A DNA stretch of 64,000 bases from Methanoperedens sp049303315. GTDB lineage: Archaea > Halobacteriota > Methanosarcinia > Methanosarcinales > Methanoperedenaceae. Made by a program: the position numbers and the translations under genes. Positions within the stretch are counted from its first letter, which is position 1. Each line of letters begins with the position of its first letter. The notes beneath the pieces are model-generated. The model did not search any database, was not told the DNA's origin, and worked only from the letters and a program-made list of their open reading frames with translations. Shown in pieces: positions 42,550-51,032 of the stretch. The stretch is taken from the NCBI GenBank assembly GCA_049303315.1, contig JBAQMZ010000015.1, positions 1 through 64,000 on the forward strand. Direction: 5' to 3'.

Positions 42550-43779
42550 TTTCGTCTGGTTTGGGGGCCTGTAATCCTCAAGAGGCTTTAACCTGTAATC
42601 TTCAAAAAGAACTCTTTTGGTGCTGTCGGTTGGAACCGAGAGGGATATTTCTTTGGTTCTCCCGTACCTGCCTTTGCTGACAATCGTCGCATTCAGGATT
42701 CCAAGCATGTCGAGTTCGGATATTAAATCCGTCACCCTGCGCTGGGTCAGGACCTCGATTCCGATTATCCTGCACATCTGTTTATAAATATTATAGGCTT
42801 CACCCGTTGTTATGCTGCTGTTGCCATTAGGACCAAGAAGAACCACGCTTAAGAGGATGAGCTTGGACTGGCTTGGAAGGGTCCTCACCACCTCGACTAC
42901 CCTGTCTATCTCTATTTTCTCCTGGGCATGTTTAACGTGTACCTCCTGGACCCTGGGCGCTTTTACGCGTTCTGCAAGTTCTCCGGATACCCGCAATAAA
43001 TCAAGCGCACGCCTTGCATCACCATGCTCCTGTGCAGCATATGCGGCACACAGAGGTATCACCATCTCTTCAAGAGCTTCCGGCTTAAAAGCTATTTTAG
43101 CTCTCTGGCGCAGGATGTCCCTTATCTGGTTGGCATCGTATGGCGGAAAGATTATCTCTTCTTCGCCAAGCGAGCTTTTTACTCTCGGGTCAAGGAATTC
43201 GGTGAATTTCAAGTCGTTGGTAACGCCTATGAGGCTCACTTTTGCCTTTTTCAGGTCCGAATTTATCCTGGTGAGATTGTACAGGACGTCATCCCCTTTG
43301 GTTATGAGCTTATCCACTTCGTCAAGAATAATTATCGCGATGCGCTTATCCGAATCCAGCGCATTTTTAAGTTCCGTATATACCTGATCGGTCGGCCAGC
43401 CGGTCATGGGAATATCTTTATCAAAGTGTCTTGCCAGGGATGCCAGAAGGCGATACTGCGTATCCACAACTTCACAGTTTATATATACAACAACACATGG
43501 CACGCCATGCAGTTCACCCGTCCGCTCAAGCTCCTTGCCCACATGTTTTGCAACCGCGGTCTTGCCCGTTCCCGTTTTCCCATATATCAAAATATTTGAC
43601 GGTGTTTCTCCCCTGAGCGCAGAAACCAGTATTGTAGCCAGCCCTTTAACCTGTTCGTCCCTGTGTGGAAGATAATCCGGTGTATATGATGAACGGAGGA
43701 CTTCCCGGTTCTCAAAAATGTTCACCCCTGTTAACATATCCTCGAAAATACCATTTATTGTCATCACCTTGCTCTCCAT
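42538..43779 (-). CDS. cdc6: Orc1/Cdc6 replication initiator
   Basis: 413 residues. AAA+ core with Walker A YGKTGTGKTA, Walker B IIILDEVD, sensor 1 GVTND and an R-finger region, the initiator-specific helix, then a winged-helix domain (about 320-413) that binds origin boxes. The gene reads away from a 536-base AT-rich region with ORB-like repeats, the usual origin arrangement. Confidence 0.95.
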   Translation of the reverse strand: MESKVMTINGIFEDMLTGVNIFENREVLRSSYTPDYLPHRDEQVKGLATILVSALRGETPSNILIYGKTGTGKTAVAKHVGKELERTGELHGVPCVVVYINCEVVDTQYRLLASLARHFDKDIPMTGWPTDQVYTELKNALDSDKRIAIIILDEVDKLITKGDDVLYNLTRINSDLKKAKVSLIGVTNDLKFTEFLDPRVKSSLGEEEIIFPPYDANQIRDILRQRAKIAFKPEALEEMVIPLCAAYAAQEHGDARRALDLLRVSGELAERVKAPRVQEVHVKHAQEKIEIDRVVEVVRTLPSQSKLILLSVVLLGPNGNSSITTGEAYNIYKQMCRIIGIEVLTQRRVTDLISELDMLGILNATIVSKGRYGRTKEISLSVPTDSTKRVLFEDYRLKPLEDYRPPNQTKLYA

Positions 43780-43840
43780 AATACCTTTAGCCTCCTATAG
43801 ACTCCAATAGAAAGAGAGGTATTAAGACTTATGGTTCTCA

Positions 43841-43860
43841 CCCCCTTACTTCCATTGGAG
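43841..43860 (-). repeat. ORB-like box 1
   Basis: On the minus strand CTCCAATGGAAGTAAGGGGG, close to the archaeal mini-ORB with its G-string end. An inverted, degenerate partner lies at 43802-43820. Confidence 0.7.
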
Positions 43861-43980
43861 CACGTGGAACCTTTGCAGGTTTTACTATTAAAAACCAAGA
43901 TTTGGAGATGGATTATAAGCCATACACTTATAACCTGTTATTGCCGGTTCATAAATCAGATTTGACATCTGTCACCAAAA

Positions 43981-44000
43981 ACCCCTTATTTCCTATGGAG
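43981..44000 (-). repeat. ORB-like box 2
   Basis: On the minus strand CTCCATAGGAAATAAGGGGT, with the same orientation as box 1 and the perfect site upstream of radA. Confidence 0.7.
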
Positions 44001-44315
44001 TTTTGAGGGGGACCAACCCCATTGTTTCATCTGGAAGGCAACAAAAACCCGTTGGTTCATATAATAGAAAAATAACAAAAACCCATGGGACTCAGTAAGT
44101 GCTTCACAATATATAAATTTTTCTGTTTATGCATAATATAAAAATAGAGATTAATAAATAAAGCTAAAAATTAATTGAAGAAGGAAACTCGCTAAATTAC
44201 GGCAAATCTATAATCAAAAAACCCAAACAACAATTAACAATCTCCAGCAGAAACAACAGGGTACCCCGGAAAACGCTTACACTCTGGAGATGAAGAAGAA
44301 AATTGTGCAACCCAA

Positions 44316-44597
44316 CTATCTATCAACAGGAATGGATTCAAGCCGGCTGGACAACCCCCAAATCAGGGTCCTTGTATGAATAGGAACATTGGGATCATTA
44401 CCAATCTCATCGAGACTTGAAATGACCATTGCCGCTCTTCTTGATGGCGACTCCTTTTCACTGGAGAGAATTTTTTTGATGTTATCAGCAGAGCGTCTGA
44501 TATTTCTGGGGACCGAGTCGTCATTGATTATTTTATCAAGGGCATCAACGCACTGTTTTATGACTTCACTTGAGTTTTCAGGCACAGTTATCACCAT
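44316..44597 (-). CDS. UPF0147 family protein
   Basis: 93 residues, all helical: CVDALDKIINDDSVPRNIRR and SSLDEIGNDPNVPIHTRTLI are the two similar halves of UPF0147. It is found across euryarchaea, function unknown. Divergent from the next gene, with a 65-base shared promoter region. Confidence 0.88.
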   Translation of the reverse strand: MVITVPENSSEVIKQCVDALDKIINDDSVPRNIRRSADNIKKILSSEKESPSRRAAMVISSLDEIGNDPNVPIHTRTLIWGLSSRLESIPVDR

Positions 44598-44662
44598 GGG
44601 ATGTTATTATAAAACAAAAACAGCTTATAAGGCTATTGAATGAAAAGACTTTCGGTGATATA

Positions 44663-45049
44663 ATGAATGAAAAAGAAACAAATGACAAATTACAGAGGAT
44701 TACAAAACTTCTTGAAATCGGCGGGACCATGCTGGCCAACCATCACGAATGCGGCGCTCCCATGTTCAGGTACCAGGGAAAAGTAGTCTGCCCGGTATGC
44801 GATTTCCAGGAAAAGCCGGAACCTGCAAGAGAATCTAAAAGAGCGCCAGAATCCCCCAAATCTGCCAAAACACAGAAACCAGAGACAGAACCAGAGCTGG
44901 GCGATCTTCAATCCATCAAGCGCATAATCCTGACCAAGATCCAAGATATCGCAGCGGGTCTTGAAGACGAGACCGACCTCCACAGGATGAAGGATAAATT
45001 GGACTGTATCGAGCAGGGTATAAAGATATTGAAGCTATTGCAGGAATGA
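44663..45049 (+). CDS. SSSCA1/autoantigen p27-like zinc-finger protein
   Basis: 128 residues. LLEIGGTMLANHHECGAPMF followed by VCPVCDF gives the zinc site (H/C...CPVC) of the Sjogren/scleroderma autoantigen 1 family; a charged K/E/P linker and a C-terminal helix pair (60 residues) complete it. GGTGATA fixes the ATG at 44663. The archaeal role is unknown. Confidence 0.85.
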   Translation: MNEKETNDKLQRITKLLEIGGTMLANHHECGAPMFRYQGKVVCPVCDFQEKPEPARESKRAPESPKSAKTQKPETEPELGDLQSIKRIILTKIQDIAAGLEDETDLHRMKDKLDCIEQGIKILKLLQE

Positions 45050-45080
45050 AGAGCAAAAAAAGGAAACCGAATCTTGCGAT

Positions 45081-46568
45081 TTATTCCGCAGTTCTGACCA
45101 TTGTATTTCGCATTACCAGGAGATTATAGGAAGACAAAGCCTTATTTTCCCGGACGAGCGTGCCGTAAATCTCAACTATGCCGCCATATCCGGCCTCAAA
45201 AAGCATACTGTTATTATCGCTTATGTGGTACGCAGGCAGTACTGCGTAACATGGGACTGAAGCGGTGCCATCGCATATCTTGTACACAAACGTTTTCTCA
45301 TCCCCGAGATTTCCCGACATCACTGATACAGCAATATTGACCCGCTTCTCGATATGTTTTTTAAGGTTTGAAAGCCTCATGAATTTTCCTTTTGCCAGAT
45401 ATTTTTGTTTTGCCAGGCCGTCTTTTCTCAATATTACAAATGAGAATTTCATATCCGTATTTATGTACCTATAAAATTCCCCGGTATTTGCTATCTTTTC
45501 CATGAAATCCGGCGCCCGGATGTTCCCCAATTCCTGAAAGCTCCAGCAGTTTTCCCCGGAGCATTCAAGCCCCCAGATAAAAGAGCAGGGACTATAAACC
45601 GTAAACCCTTTTTTTACGAGGGCGTGCTGGGTGACCCTGAGTGCTTTTGAATTATAAAGGTCGGCAGGCTCGATAATGACCATAGTGGGATTCTTACTGC
45701 CTGAAGCCACCCTGTCCACGATATCAGCTCTATGCGAAGGGGGAGCGTTCATCTCAGCCAGCACATTTGAAAAAACCACAAGGTCGACATCCTGGAGTAC
45801 AGGCGTTGCCTCGATGGGCGAATGGACAGGTTCATTTATGGTGACATTCGCGTTTTCCTGATTGAGGCCGGAGAGATAAAGGGAGGTAAGCTCTTTATAA
45901 CAATCGATATTCTCAGGAGCCCTTTCAATCGAATCAATCCTGATATTCAGCTTCACGTCTATTTTGTTCCTTGAGTAAATCTCCTGTAATTCCTGTATGA
46001 AATCAAGTGTACTGAGCGTTATCGTCCCGGGTCCTGCCCCGGTGTCAAGGATGCTCATTTTGTTTGTGAGCAATCCGCCCCTGAATAGTTCAAGCAGCAT
46101 GTACTGGAATGAGCAGAAATAAACAGGAAAATGGTAGAGGAGGTAGGAAATTATCCTGATTTTCGGATACTGTGAGCTCCCCGCTCCTTTCCAGTATTCT
46201 TCTTTCTGCTTTACGATATTTTCGCGAATCAATAGCCCCGTCTCGCCTGTGTGCCAGTCCTTGCCGCAGGAGCGTTCTATGTAAGAATTAACCAGTTTCT
46301 CGACGCGCGCCGGAAGCTGGGGATTTTTGAAAAGCGCCTCAAGTTCTCTGACCACATTCTCGTCGGAAGGAAGCGCGTGCTTCACGAGTTTCGTGCATTT
46401 GTAGCCTGCATCGCAAAAGAGGTCAAGGTCATAAAAGTGAGGTTTTAAAAGTTCGAAGAGCTCTTTTTCTTCGTATTTCCTGCTGAGGTACTGGTTCATC
46501 TCTGAGAGCGCAAACTCGGCGCGGGAGGAGGCGAGGTATTTTGCGAGGGAGAGGAGTTCGGTGGTCAT
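45081..46568 (-). CDS. Rsm22-like SAM-dependent methyltransferase
   Basis: 495 residues. Helical N-terminal domain (1-150), Rossmann methyltransferase with SILDTGAGPGTITLSTLDFI as SAM-binding motif I, VVFSNVLAEMN as motif IV, a GLECSGENCW cysteine pair, and a C-terminal OB-like segment (about 400-495). Rsm22/METTL17 proteins act in ribosome small-subunit assembly, so an rRNA or ribosome target is likely in archaea too. Confidence 0.78.
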   Translation of the reverse strand: MTTELLSLAKYLASSRAEFALSEMNQYLSRKYEEKELFELLKPHFYDLDLFCDAGYKCTKLVKHALPSDENVVRELEALFKNPQLPARVEKLVNSYIERSCGKDWHTGETGLLIRENIVKQKEEYWKGAGSSQYPKIRIISYLLYHFPVYFCSFQYMLLELFRGGLLTNKMSILDTGAGPGTITLSTLDFIQELQEIYSRNKIDVKLNIRIDSIERAPENIDCYKELTSLYLSGLNQENANVTINEPVHSPIEATPVLQDVDLVVFSNVLAEMNAPPSHRADIVDRVASGSKNPTMVIIEPADLYNSKALRVTQHALVKKGFTVYSPCSFIWGLECSGENCWSFQELGNIRAPDFMEKIANTGEFYRYINTDMKFSFVILRKDGLAKQKYLAKGKFMRLSNLKKHIEKRVNIAVSVMSGNLGDEKTFVYKICDGTASVPCYAVLPAYHISDNNSMLFEAGYGGIVEIYGTLVRENKALSSYNLLVMRNTMVRTAE

Positions 46569-46596
46569 TGATTATCATCAGCACCAGAAAAAAACG

Positions 46597-46695
46597 AACC
46601 GCAGATGAACGCCCCGAGTCGCGCCTCGGGAGGGCGCATCCACGTATGCCTGCCTATGCATCGCGGCGGGTATAAAACCGATGAACGGCAGATTT
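46597..46695. repeat. Palindromic interspersed repeat
   Basis: CCCGAG/CTCGGG (46613-46630) nested within CGCCC/GGGCG, flanked by the related strings GCAGATGAACG (46601-46611) and GATGAACGGCAGA (46680-46692). The core shares CCCGAGTC and GGGAGGGCG with the hairpin array at 14396-14446, so the two belong to one repeat family. GC-rich core in an AT-rich gap. Confidence 0.55.
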
Positions 46696-46744
46696 AATTT
46701 GCTTGGAAAAACCCGATTATCATGTACTATCATTTTAAAAATTC

Positions 46745-47680
46745 CTATAAACCAATATTATATCTTAAATCTCTTAATTGTTTTTCAGCGGAATATAACT
46801 CGCCAATCTGGTCGAAAGGAATGTTTTTATAACGGTGGTCATATTCCGGAAAAGAGTTCAGAACTTGTTTATATTTTCGCGAATCATTTGAAATAATGTA
46901 CAGTTTTACATTACTGTAATCAACCAGTGTGGCCAATCTGCCAACTCCTGACCAAGTTCCTGTATTAAGTTCTACTTCAAATGCACATTCGGGAACGAAA
47001 TTTTTACCTTTTTCCTTAAACCAAAGTACATCAATATATCTCAAAACATCATAATCCGAAAACTGCAAGTCTGGGCAAGTTTCTAAAGAAGAAATATCAG
47101 ATAATTTATTATCGTTAAACTTTTTGGCCTTGTCAGGGCAATAAGTTTGAAAGCCACGTATATTACCTATTTCTAAAAGTCTTCCCTCTAAAATAGTGTG
47201 TAAACTTACTTCTATTGTATTTTTTTCTTCTGGTTTATTTGTAGAGTTTAAAAGTAATTCCCATGAATTAATATATTTGCTACAATCTATTCTATTGTTG
47301 CGCCCTGCTAAAACAATATTCAAATCGTTGTCAATATTTATTTTATATTCACCATTTCTATCGTGACTTATCTTCGGCAAATGTTTAAATAAAGTCTGGG
47401 CGGGCATAATAATTGTTCTGTCCAAAGAACCGCAGATAAAAGCAATGAATGGGTTATCAAGATTTGCCATTTCCTCTGCTGTAATGTAGTTCAACCCAAA
47501 GAAATATCTTCGATTTCCTTCTGATGCCGCACGGATTAAAACATTTGCTTCAGCAATTTTATATGTACGTGATTTCAGAACTTTAATAAACTCAACATGG
47601 GTTTGAAATTCTTTAGCTTTTTGTAAAAATTCGTCTACTAAAAGTTCCGTTTGTGATGGCTTTTTAAAACTTTCACTCAT
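46745..47680 (-). CDS. Restriction-endonuclease-like PD-(D/E)XK protein (orphan)
   Basis: 311 residues. The C-terminal half has a nuclease-like signature: LEGRLLEIGNIRGFQTYCPD, RYIDVLWF (D217), AFEVEL (E235, E237), GRLATLVDY and KLYIISND. This resembles type II restriction-like nucleases with FEVE in place of EVK. No methyltransferase lies nearby. It overlaps the end of the upstream 71-residue gene by 8 bases. Both are AT-rich and probably acquired. Confidence 0.6.
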   Translation of the reverse strand: MSESFKKPSQTELLVDEFLQKAKEFQTHVEFIKVLKSRTYKIAEANVLIRAASEGNRRYFFGLNYITAEEMANLDNPFIAFICGSLDRTIIMPAQTLFKHLPKISHDRNGEYKINIDNDLNIVLAGRNNRIDCSKYINSWELLLNSTNKPEEKNTIEVSLHTILEGRLLEIGNIRGFQTYCPDKAKKFNDNKLSDISSLETCPDLQFSDYDVLRYIDVLWFKEKGKNFVPECAFEVELNTGTWSGVGRLATLVDYSNVKLYIISNDSRKYKQVLNSFPEYDHRYKNIPFDQIGELYSAEKQLRDLRYNIGL

Positions 47681-47888
47681 AATCTTTTACTTCTTCAACA
47701 TCAATAGCATCGTTTATTGCAGGCTCAATTTCTTTAATCGAAAATTTATGTTCCTGTCTATCTATTGATGTAGAAGCATCAGGACAATCGCCTAAATAAA
47801 ATTCTGCATATCTACATGCTTTTTCTTCGTTTTCCGCCTCAATGGTTACAATATACGCCCTTGATAAAGCCACTTTGTATTCTTTCAT
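47673..47888 (-). CDS. Small protein coupled to the PD-(D/E)XK gene
   Basis: 71 residues, MKEYKVALSRAYIVTIEAEN then NEEKACRYAEFYLGDC, a beta-alpha unit with an acidic C-terminus. No family recognised. Its coupling and acidity would fit an inhibitor or antitoxin of the nuclease-like protein, but that is a guess. Confidence 0.65.
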   Translation of the reverse strand: MKEYKVALSRAYIVTIEAENEEKACRYAEFYLGDCPDASTSIDRQEHKFSIKEIEPAINDAIDVEEVKDYE

Positions 47889-47980
47889 ATTTTAACCCAA
47901 GTTAAGCAAACTCGATATGTATTAGATGTTTAATAGTGTTTTCGCTATATAATATTTCTTGCTGTAAATCCTTTCGATTC

Positions 47981-48655
47981 TCATCTTATCTCCCCTCTCC
48001 TCCTCAATTCCCCCACCGCCTCCGCCACCCCTGCCCCGTACTCCCCTTTCGTCACCATCCGCGCCACCCTCTTCACCTCAGGATGCGCATTCCCCACAGC
48101 CACCCCAAAACCCGAAGCCTTCACCATCTCAATATCATTCGGAGAATCCCCTATAGCCACAAGCTCCCGCGCATCAAGCCCCATCATCTCAGCAACCCGT
48201 TTAAGCCCCGTCCCTTTATTAATCCTCTTGCTCTTGATATGCACTGCAAACCCGGTATCCACAATCTCAACCTCTGGAAACTCCTTCAGCAATTCCCTCG
48301 CGCTCTCCACATCAAAATTCCGCCGCAGTCCTATCTCGGTAATCCTGTTCTCAGGGTCAAGTCTTTCAAGCGTGAAATGCCTTTCCAGGAACTCAAAAGC
48401 CTCCTCGCACTCCTTCATATGCGAGGTGTCGGATTCAACCCTGCCGCACTCAACGACCCCGCCGTTCTCGGCAATCACGATGCCTCCAGTCCCGACAAGT
48501 TTTGAGGCAGCCCTTGCGAAGCAAAGGACGTTGCCGGTGGCAATCACCACCGGTACTTTAAGGCCCCGGAGCGCCTCAACAGCCCTGAAATCAAGGCTCC
48601 TGTCACTATATGTGATTGTCCCGTCAACATCGACCACGACAGCTTTGTATTCCAC
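47981..48655 (-). CDS. Phosphoglycolate phosphatase, archaeal HAD type
   Basis: 224 residues. HAD motifs: VVDVDGTIT (nucleophile), VIATGN, a K in MGLDARELVAIGDSPNDIEM and the type IIB cap. The form matches the archaeal phosphoglycolate phosphatase family. It clears 2-phosphoglycolate, e.g. from DNA repair, which fits its position beside radA. Higher G+C than the preceding AT-rich pair. Confidence 0.88.
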   Translation of the reverse strand: MEYKAVVVDVDGTITYSDRSLDFRAVEALRGLKVPVVIATGNVLCFARAASKLVGTGGIVIAENGGVVECGRVESDTSHMKECEEAFEFLERHFTLERLDPENRITEIGLRRNFDVESARELLKEFPEVEIVDTGFAVHIKSKRINKGTGLKRVAEMMGLDARELVAIGDSPNDIEMVKASGFGVAVGNAHPEVKRVARMVTKGEYGAGVAEAVGELRRRGEIR

Positions 48656-48672
48656 ATCTTTAATACCGGTTT

Positions 48673-49650
48673 TTAATCCTTAAGCCCTTCCATGGTAACC
48701 GAGAATATAGCCTCGCCCTCTGGCAGGTTCGGGGAATCAACAAGCTTTGCAATCCTCTTCTCGCCTTTGGATTTGCGCAGGTACAGCCTGAACGTTGCAG
48801 TATGTCCCACAATATGTCCGCCTATGGGTTTTGTGGGGTCGCCGAAGAAGGCATCAGGTTTTGACATCACCTGGTTTGTCACGACGATGGCCGCATTATT
48901 AAGAGTCCCAAATTTCATCAGCTCGTGCATGTGCTTGTTGAGCTTCTGCTGCCTGTCTGCAAGCGTGCCGCGTCCCACGTATTCAGCCCTGAAATGCGCA
49001 GTGAGAGAATCAACTATGAGGAGGCGCACCGGCTTATCGGTATCTTTCAATTTGTTTGCAAGGTCATTTGCGGTATCCACCAATAATATCTGGTGGTTCG
49101 AATTATAGGCTTTTGCAACATGGATGTTTTTCAGGAACTCCTCCGGGTCGTATTCCTTTCCTTTTTTCGCAGAGAGTCCCATTACCATCTGCGTGATTCT
49201 TTCAGGCCTGAAGGTATTTTCAGTGTCTATTATTATAACTGAGCCCCCGAGGCCGCCATCTTCCGGCGGAAGCTGGACGTTCACAGCCATCTGGTGACCC
49301 ACCTGCGTCTTCCCTGAGCCGAACTCGCCGTAGAACTCGGTTATTGCCTGTGTCTCAACGCCCCCGCCCATCAGGTCGTCAAAAGCCTTTGTGCCGAAAC
49401 TGAGTTTACCGACAAGTTTCCTGCGCTCAAGCACCAGGTCGCCGGTCTCAAAACCACCGACATCCGCAGCCTGGCGCGCCGCATTGATGATTTTTTGCGC
49501 GGTCGACTCCCCGATTTCCGCTATGCTTGCAAGTTCTGACGACGATGATACCGCAATGGCCTCAATCGAGCCAAAACCTGCTTCTTTCAATTTCTCTGCT
49601 GTTGCCGGACCAACGCCAGGCAAATCTTCCAATCCTTTTCTTTCTACCAT
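48673..49650 (-). CDS. radA: DNA repair and recombination protein RadA
   Basis: 325 residues. N-terminal helix-hairpin-helix domain (LEDLPGVGPATAEKLKEAGF), polymerisation region, Walker A GEFGSGKTQ, Walker B VRLLIVDS, DNA loops L1 and L2 (near FGDPTKPIGGHIVGH). No intein. GGAGGAG stands before the ATG. It forms filaments for homologous recombination. Confidence 0.96.
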   Translation of the reverse strand: MVERKGLEDLPGVGPATAEKLKEAGFGSIEAIAVSSSSELASIAEIGESTAQKIINAARQAADVGGFETGDLVLERRKLVGKLSFGTKAFDDLMGGGVETQAITEFYGEFGSGKTQVGHQMAVNVQLPPEDGGLGGSVIIIDTENTFRPERITQMVMGLSAKKGKEYDPEEFLKNIHVAKAYNSNHQILLVDTANDLANKLKDTDKPVRLLIVDSLTAHFRAEYVGRGTLADRQQKLNKHMHELMKFGTLNNAAIVVTNQVMSKPDAFFGDPTKPIGGHIVGHTATFRLYLRKSKGEKRIAKLVDSPNLPEGEAIFSVTMEGLKD

Positions 49651-49785
49651 GTTCTCCTCCAGTGCACGATTTAATTGTTATCTTGGTGCACAATTATGAT
49701 ATTTCCAAATCTCCATACATTGTTATAAACCTTCCCGGAGCGGGGTGAAAGTAATCGTAGAGCCAAATATGCTCATCATGATGAA

Positions 49786-49805
49786 CCCCCTTATTTCCAC
49801 TGGAG
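49786..49805 (-). repeat. Perfect ORB-like box upstream of radA
   Basis: Minus strand CTCCAGTGGAAATAAGGGGG, the best match in the window to the archaeal mini-ORB (TGGAAA core plus G-string). It stands alone in the 171-base gap between radA and the second RPA gene, about 5.8 kb from the main origin. Confidence 0.65.
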
Positions 49806-49821
49806 ATGGTGCCGGAAGACA

Positions 49822-50946
49822 TCATTTTCTTATAATCTGTATGCCTGTCCTTGCGCCTGCGCTAAGTTCCACTTCCTCATTCCTGCCCGATTTGGCATAT
49901 GCGTCGATGATACGTATCTCGCTACCTATATCAAGTTCATTAACGAGGTCTGCATGCTCGCCCCACAAAGCCACTTTAATGCGCCCGGTATCGTCGGAGA
50001 CGTAGATGTTCGATACCTTGCTCTTGGTGCCGTCCGGTCTCTCAAATTCCTTTATCTCATCAAGCCCCGAGACATGCCCGGACACGCTGTAAGCAGAATT
50101 TATTCCTATATCAGCAATGGGAGTAAGGGGTTCGGAATAATCCACATTCGCGCTGCTCTTGGCTATCCCGCCGCCGGAACCGAGCTGGAGTTCTGTCTGG
50201 TTGCTGAACGTATTCTCGCGGGCATAGGCATTGGTTATTTCTACAGTATCACCCGCTTTGAAACCCGGCTCCTCTGCCTTTTTATCCCACAACGTAATGC
50301 GAATTTTACCTGTATCATCGCCAAGGGTCACGTTCGTTACCTTTCCGGTCGTCCCGTCCTTGCGCGCGAAGGTTCGCACCTTCCCGGTATCAATTACTTT
50401 CGCTATAAGATTTAAACCGTTCATCCCTGTCTTAATATCAGCAATCTTCTGCGGCTTGATATTCACCGGCACCTCTGTTTCCACATGCTCGATATTCCCT
50501 CCCTTGCCAACGCTGACCTCAAGCCCGCGCTGCCCCTGTTTTACGTATCCTTTCACTTTCAGGCTCTGCCCCATTTTTATGTCGCCTATTTTCACAAGGT
50601 CGCAGGCCTCATCCCACAGAGCTGCCCTGATAGAACCGGTCTCATCCGCAAGCGTCAGGTTTGCCACGCGGCCTGTGGTGTCGTTATCGCGCGAGAATTC
50701 CCGGATATCGCCCACGGCGGTCACCCTTGCGATAAAGACAACATTACTCTTATCAGCGGTAATATCTTTGATTTTTATTGTTTCGTTTAACCCCATCTCG
50801 CTTGCAACTAGCATCGCCGCGGTCTTTGAGTCGCAAAGCCCGTTCATCATTGTTACTTTTTCATCTACCTTTAACTTGAATTCGTCACGCGTAAGCTTCC
50901 CTTCAAGCCTTTTAAAAATCTCTTCAATCTCTTCGAAATCCACCAT
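49822..50946 (-). CDS. RPA-like single-stranded DNA-binding protein with three OB folds
   Basis: 374 residues: helical N-terminus (1-50), then three tandem OB folds, each marked by a similar VxNxxLxDxTGxIRxxLWD pattern (RVANLTLADETGSIRAALWD; KVTNVTLGDDTGKIRITLWD; KVSNIYVSDDTGRIKVALWG). No zinc finger, unlike the RPA at 11049. The near-identical cores show internal duplication. Lies upstream of radA on the same strand. Confidence 0.9.
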   Translation of the reverse strand: MVDFEEIEEIFKRLEGKLTRDEFKLKVDEKVTMMNGLCDSKTAAMLVASEMGLNETIKIKDITADKSNVVFIARVTAVGDIREFSRDNDTTGRVANLTLADETGSIRAALWDEACDLVKIGDIKMGQSLKVKGYVKQGQRGLEVSVGKGGNIEHVETEVPVNIKPQKIADIKTGMNGLNLIAKVIDTGKVRTFARKDGTTGKVTNVTLGDDTGKIRITLWDKKAEEPGFKAGDTVEITNAYARENTFSNQTELQLGSGGGIAKSSANVDYSEPLTPIADIGINSAYSVSGHVSGLDEIKEFERPDGTKSKVSNIYVSDDTGRIKVALWGEHADLVNELDIGSEIRIIDAYAKSGRNEEVELSAGARTGIQIIRK

Positions 50947-51032
50947 GGTATTCTAAAAAGGATATTCTGGATAAAAACTTTCTGGTTGCTATTTTCTTAC
51001 CATTATCGACCAGGAGGGCTGGTAAAATTAAC

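Larger units (their letters stand above)
43780..44315. other. Probable replication origin upstream of cdc6
   Basis: A gene-free 536-base region. It has ORB-like boxes: CTCCAATAGAAAGAGAGGT (43802-43820, plus orientation), CCCCCTTACTTCCATTGGAG (43841-43860, opposite), ACCCCTTATTTCCTATGGAG (43981-44000) and a weaker ACCCCATTGTTTCATCTGGA (44016-44035), plus two direct repeats of AACAAAAACCC (44040-44050, 44074-44084). Then 44104-44200 is nearly pure A+T and could be the unwinding element. This matches archaeal oriC next to orc1/cdc6. Confidence 0.8.

Noticed and set aside
47936..48505. 189-codon plus-strand frame opposite the phosphoglycolate phosphatase
   Set aside because: Translation is H/P/R-rich low complexity, an artefact of codon bias in the real gene.
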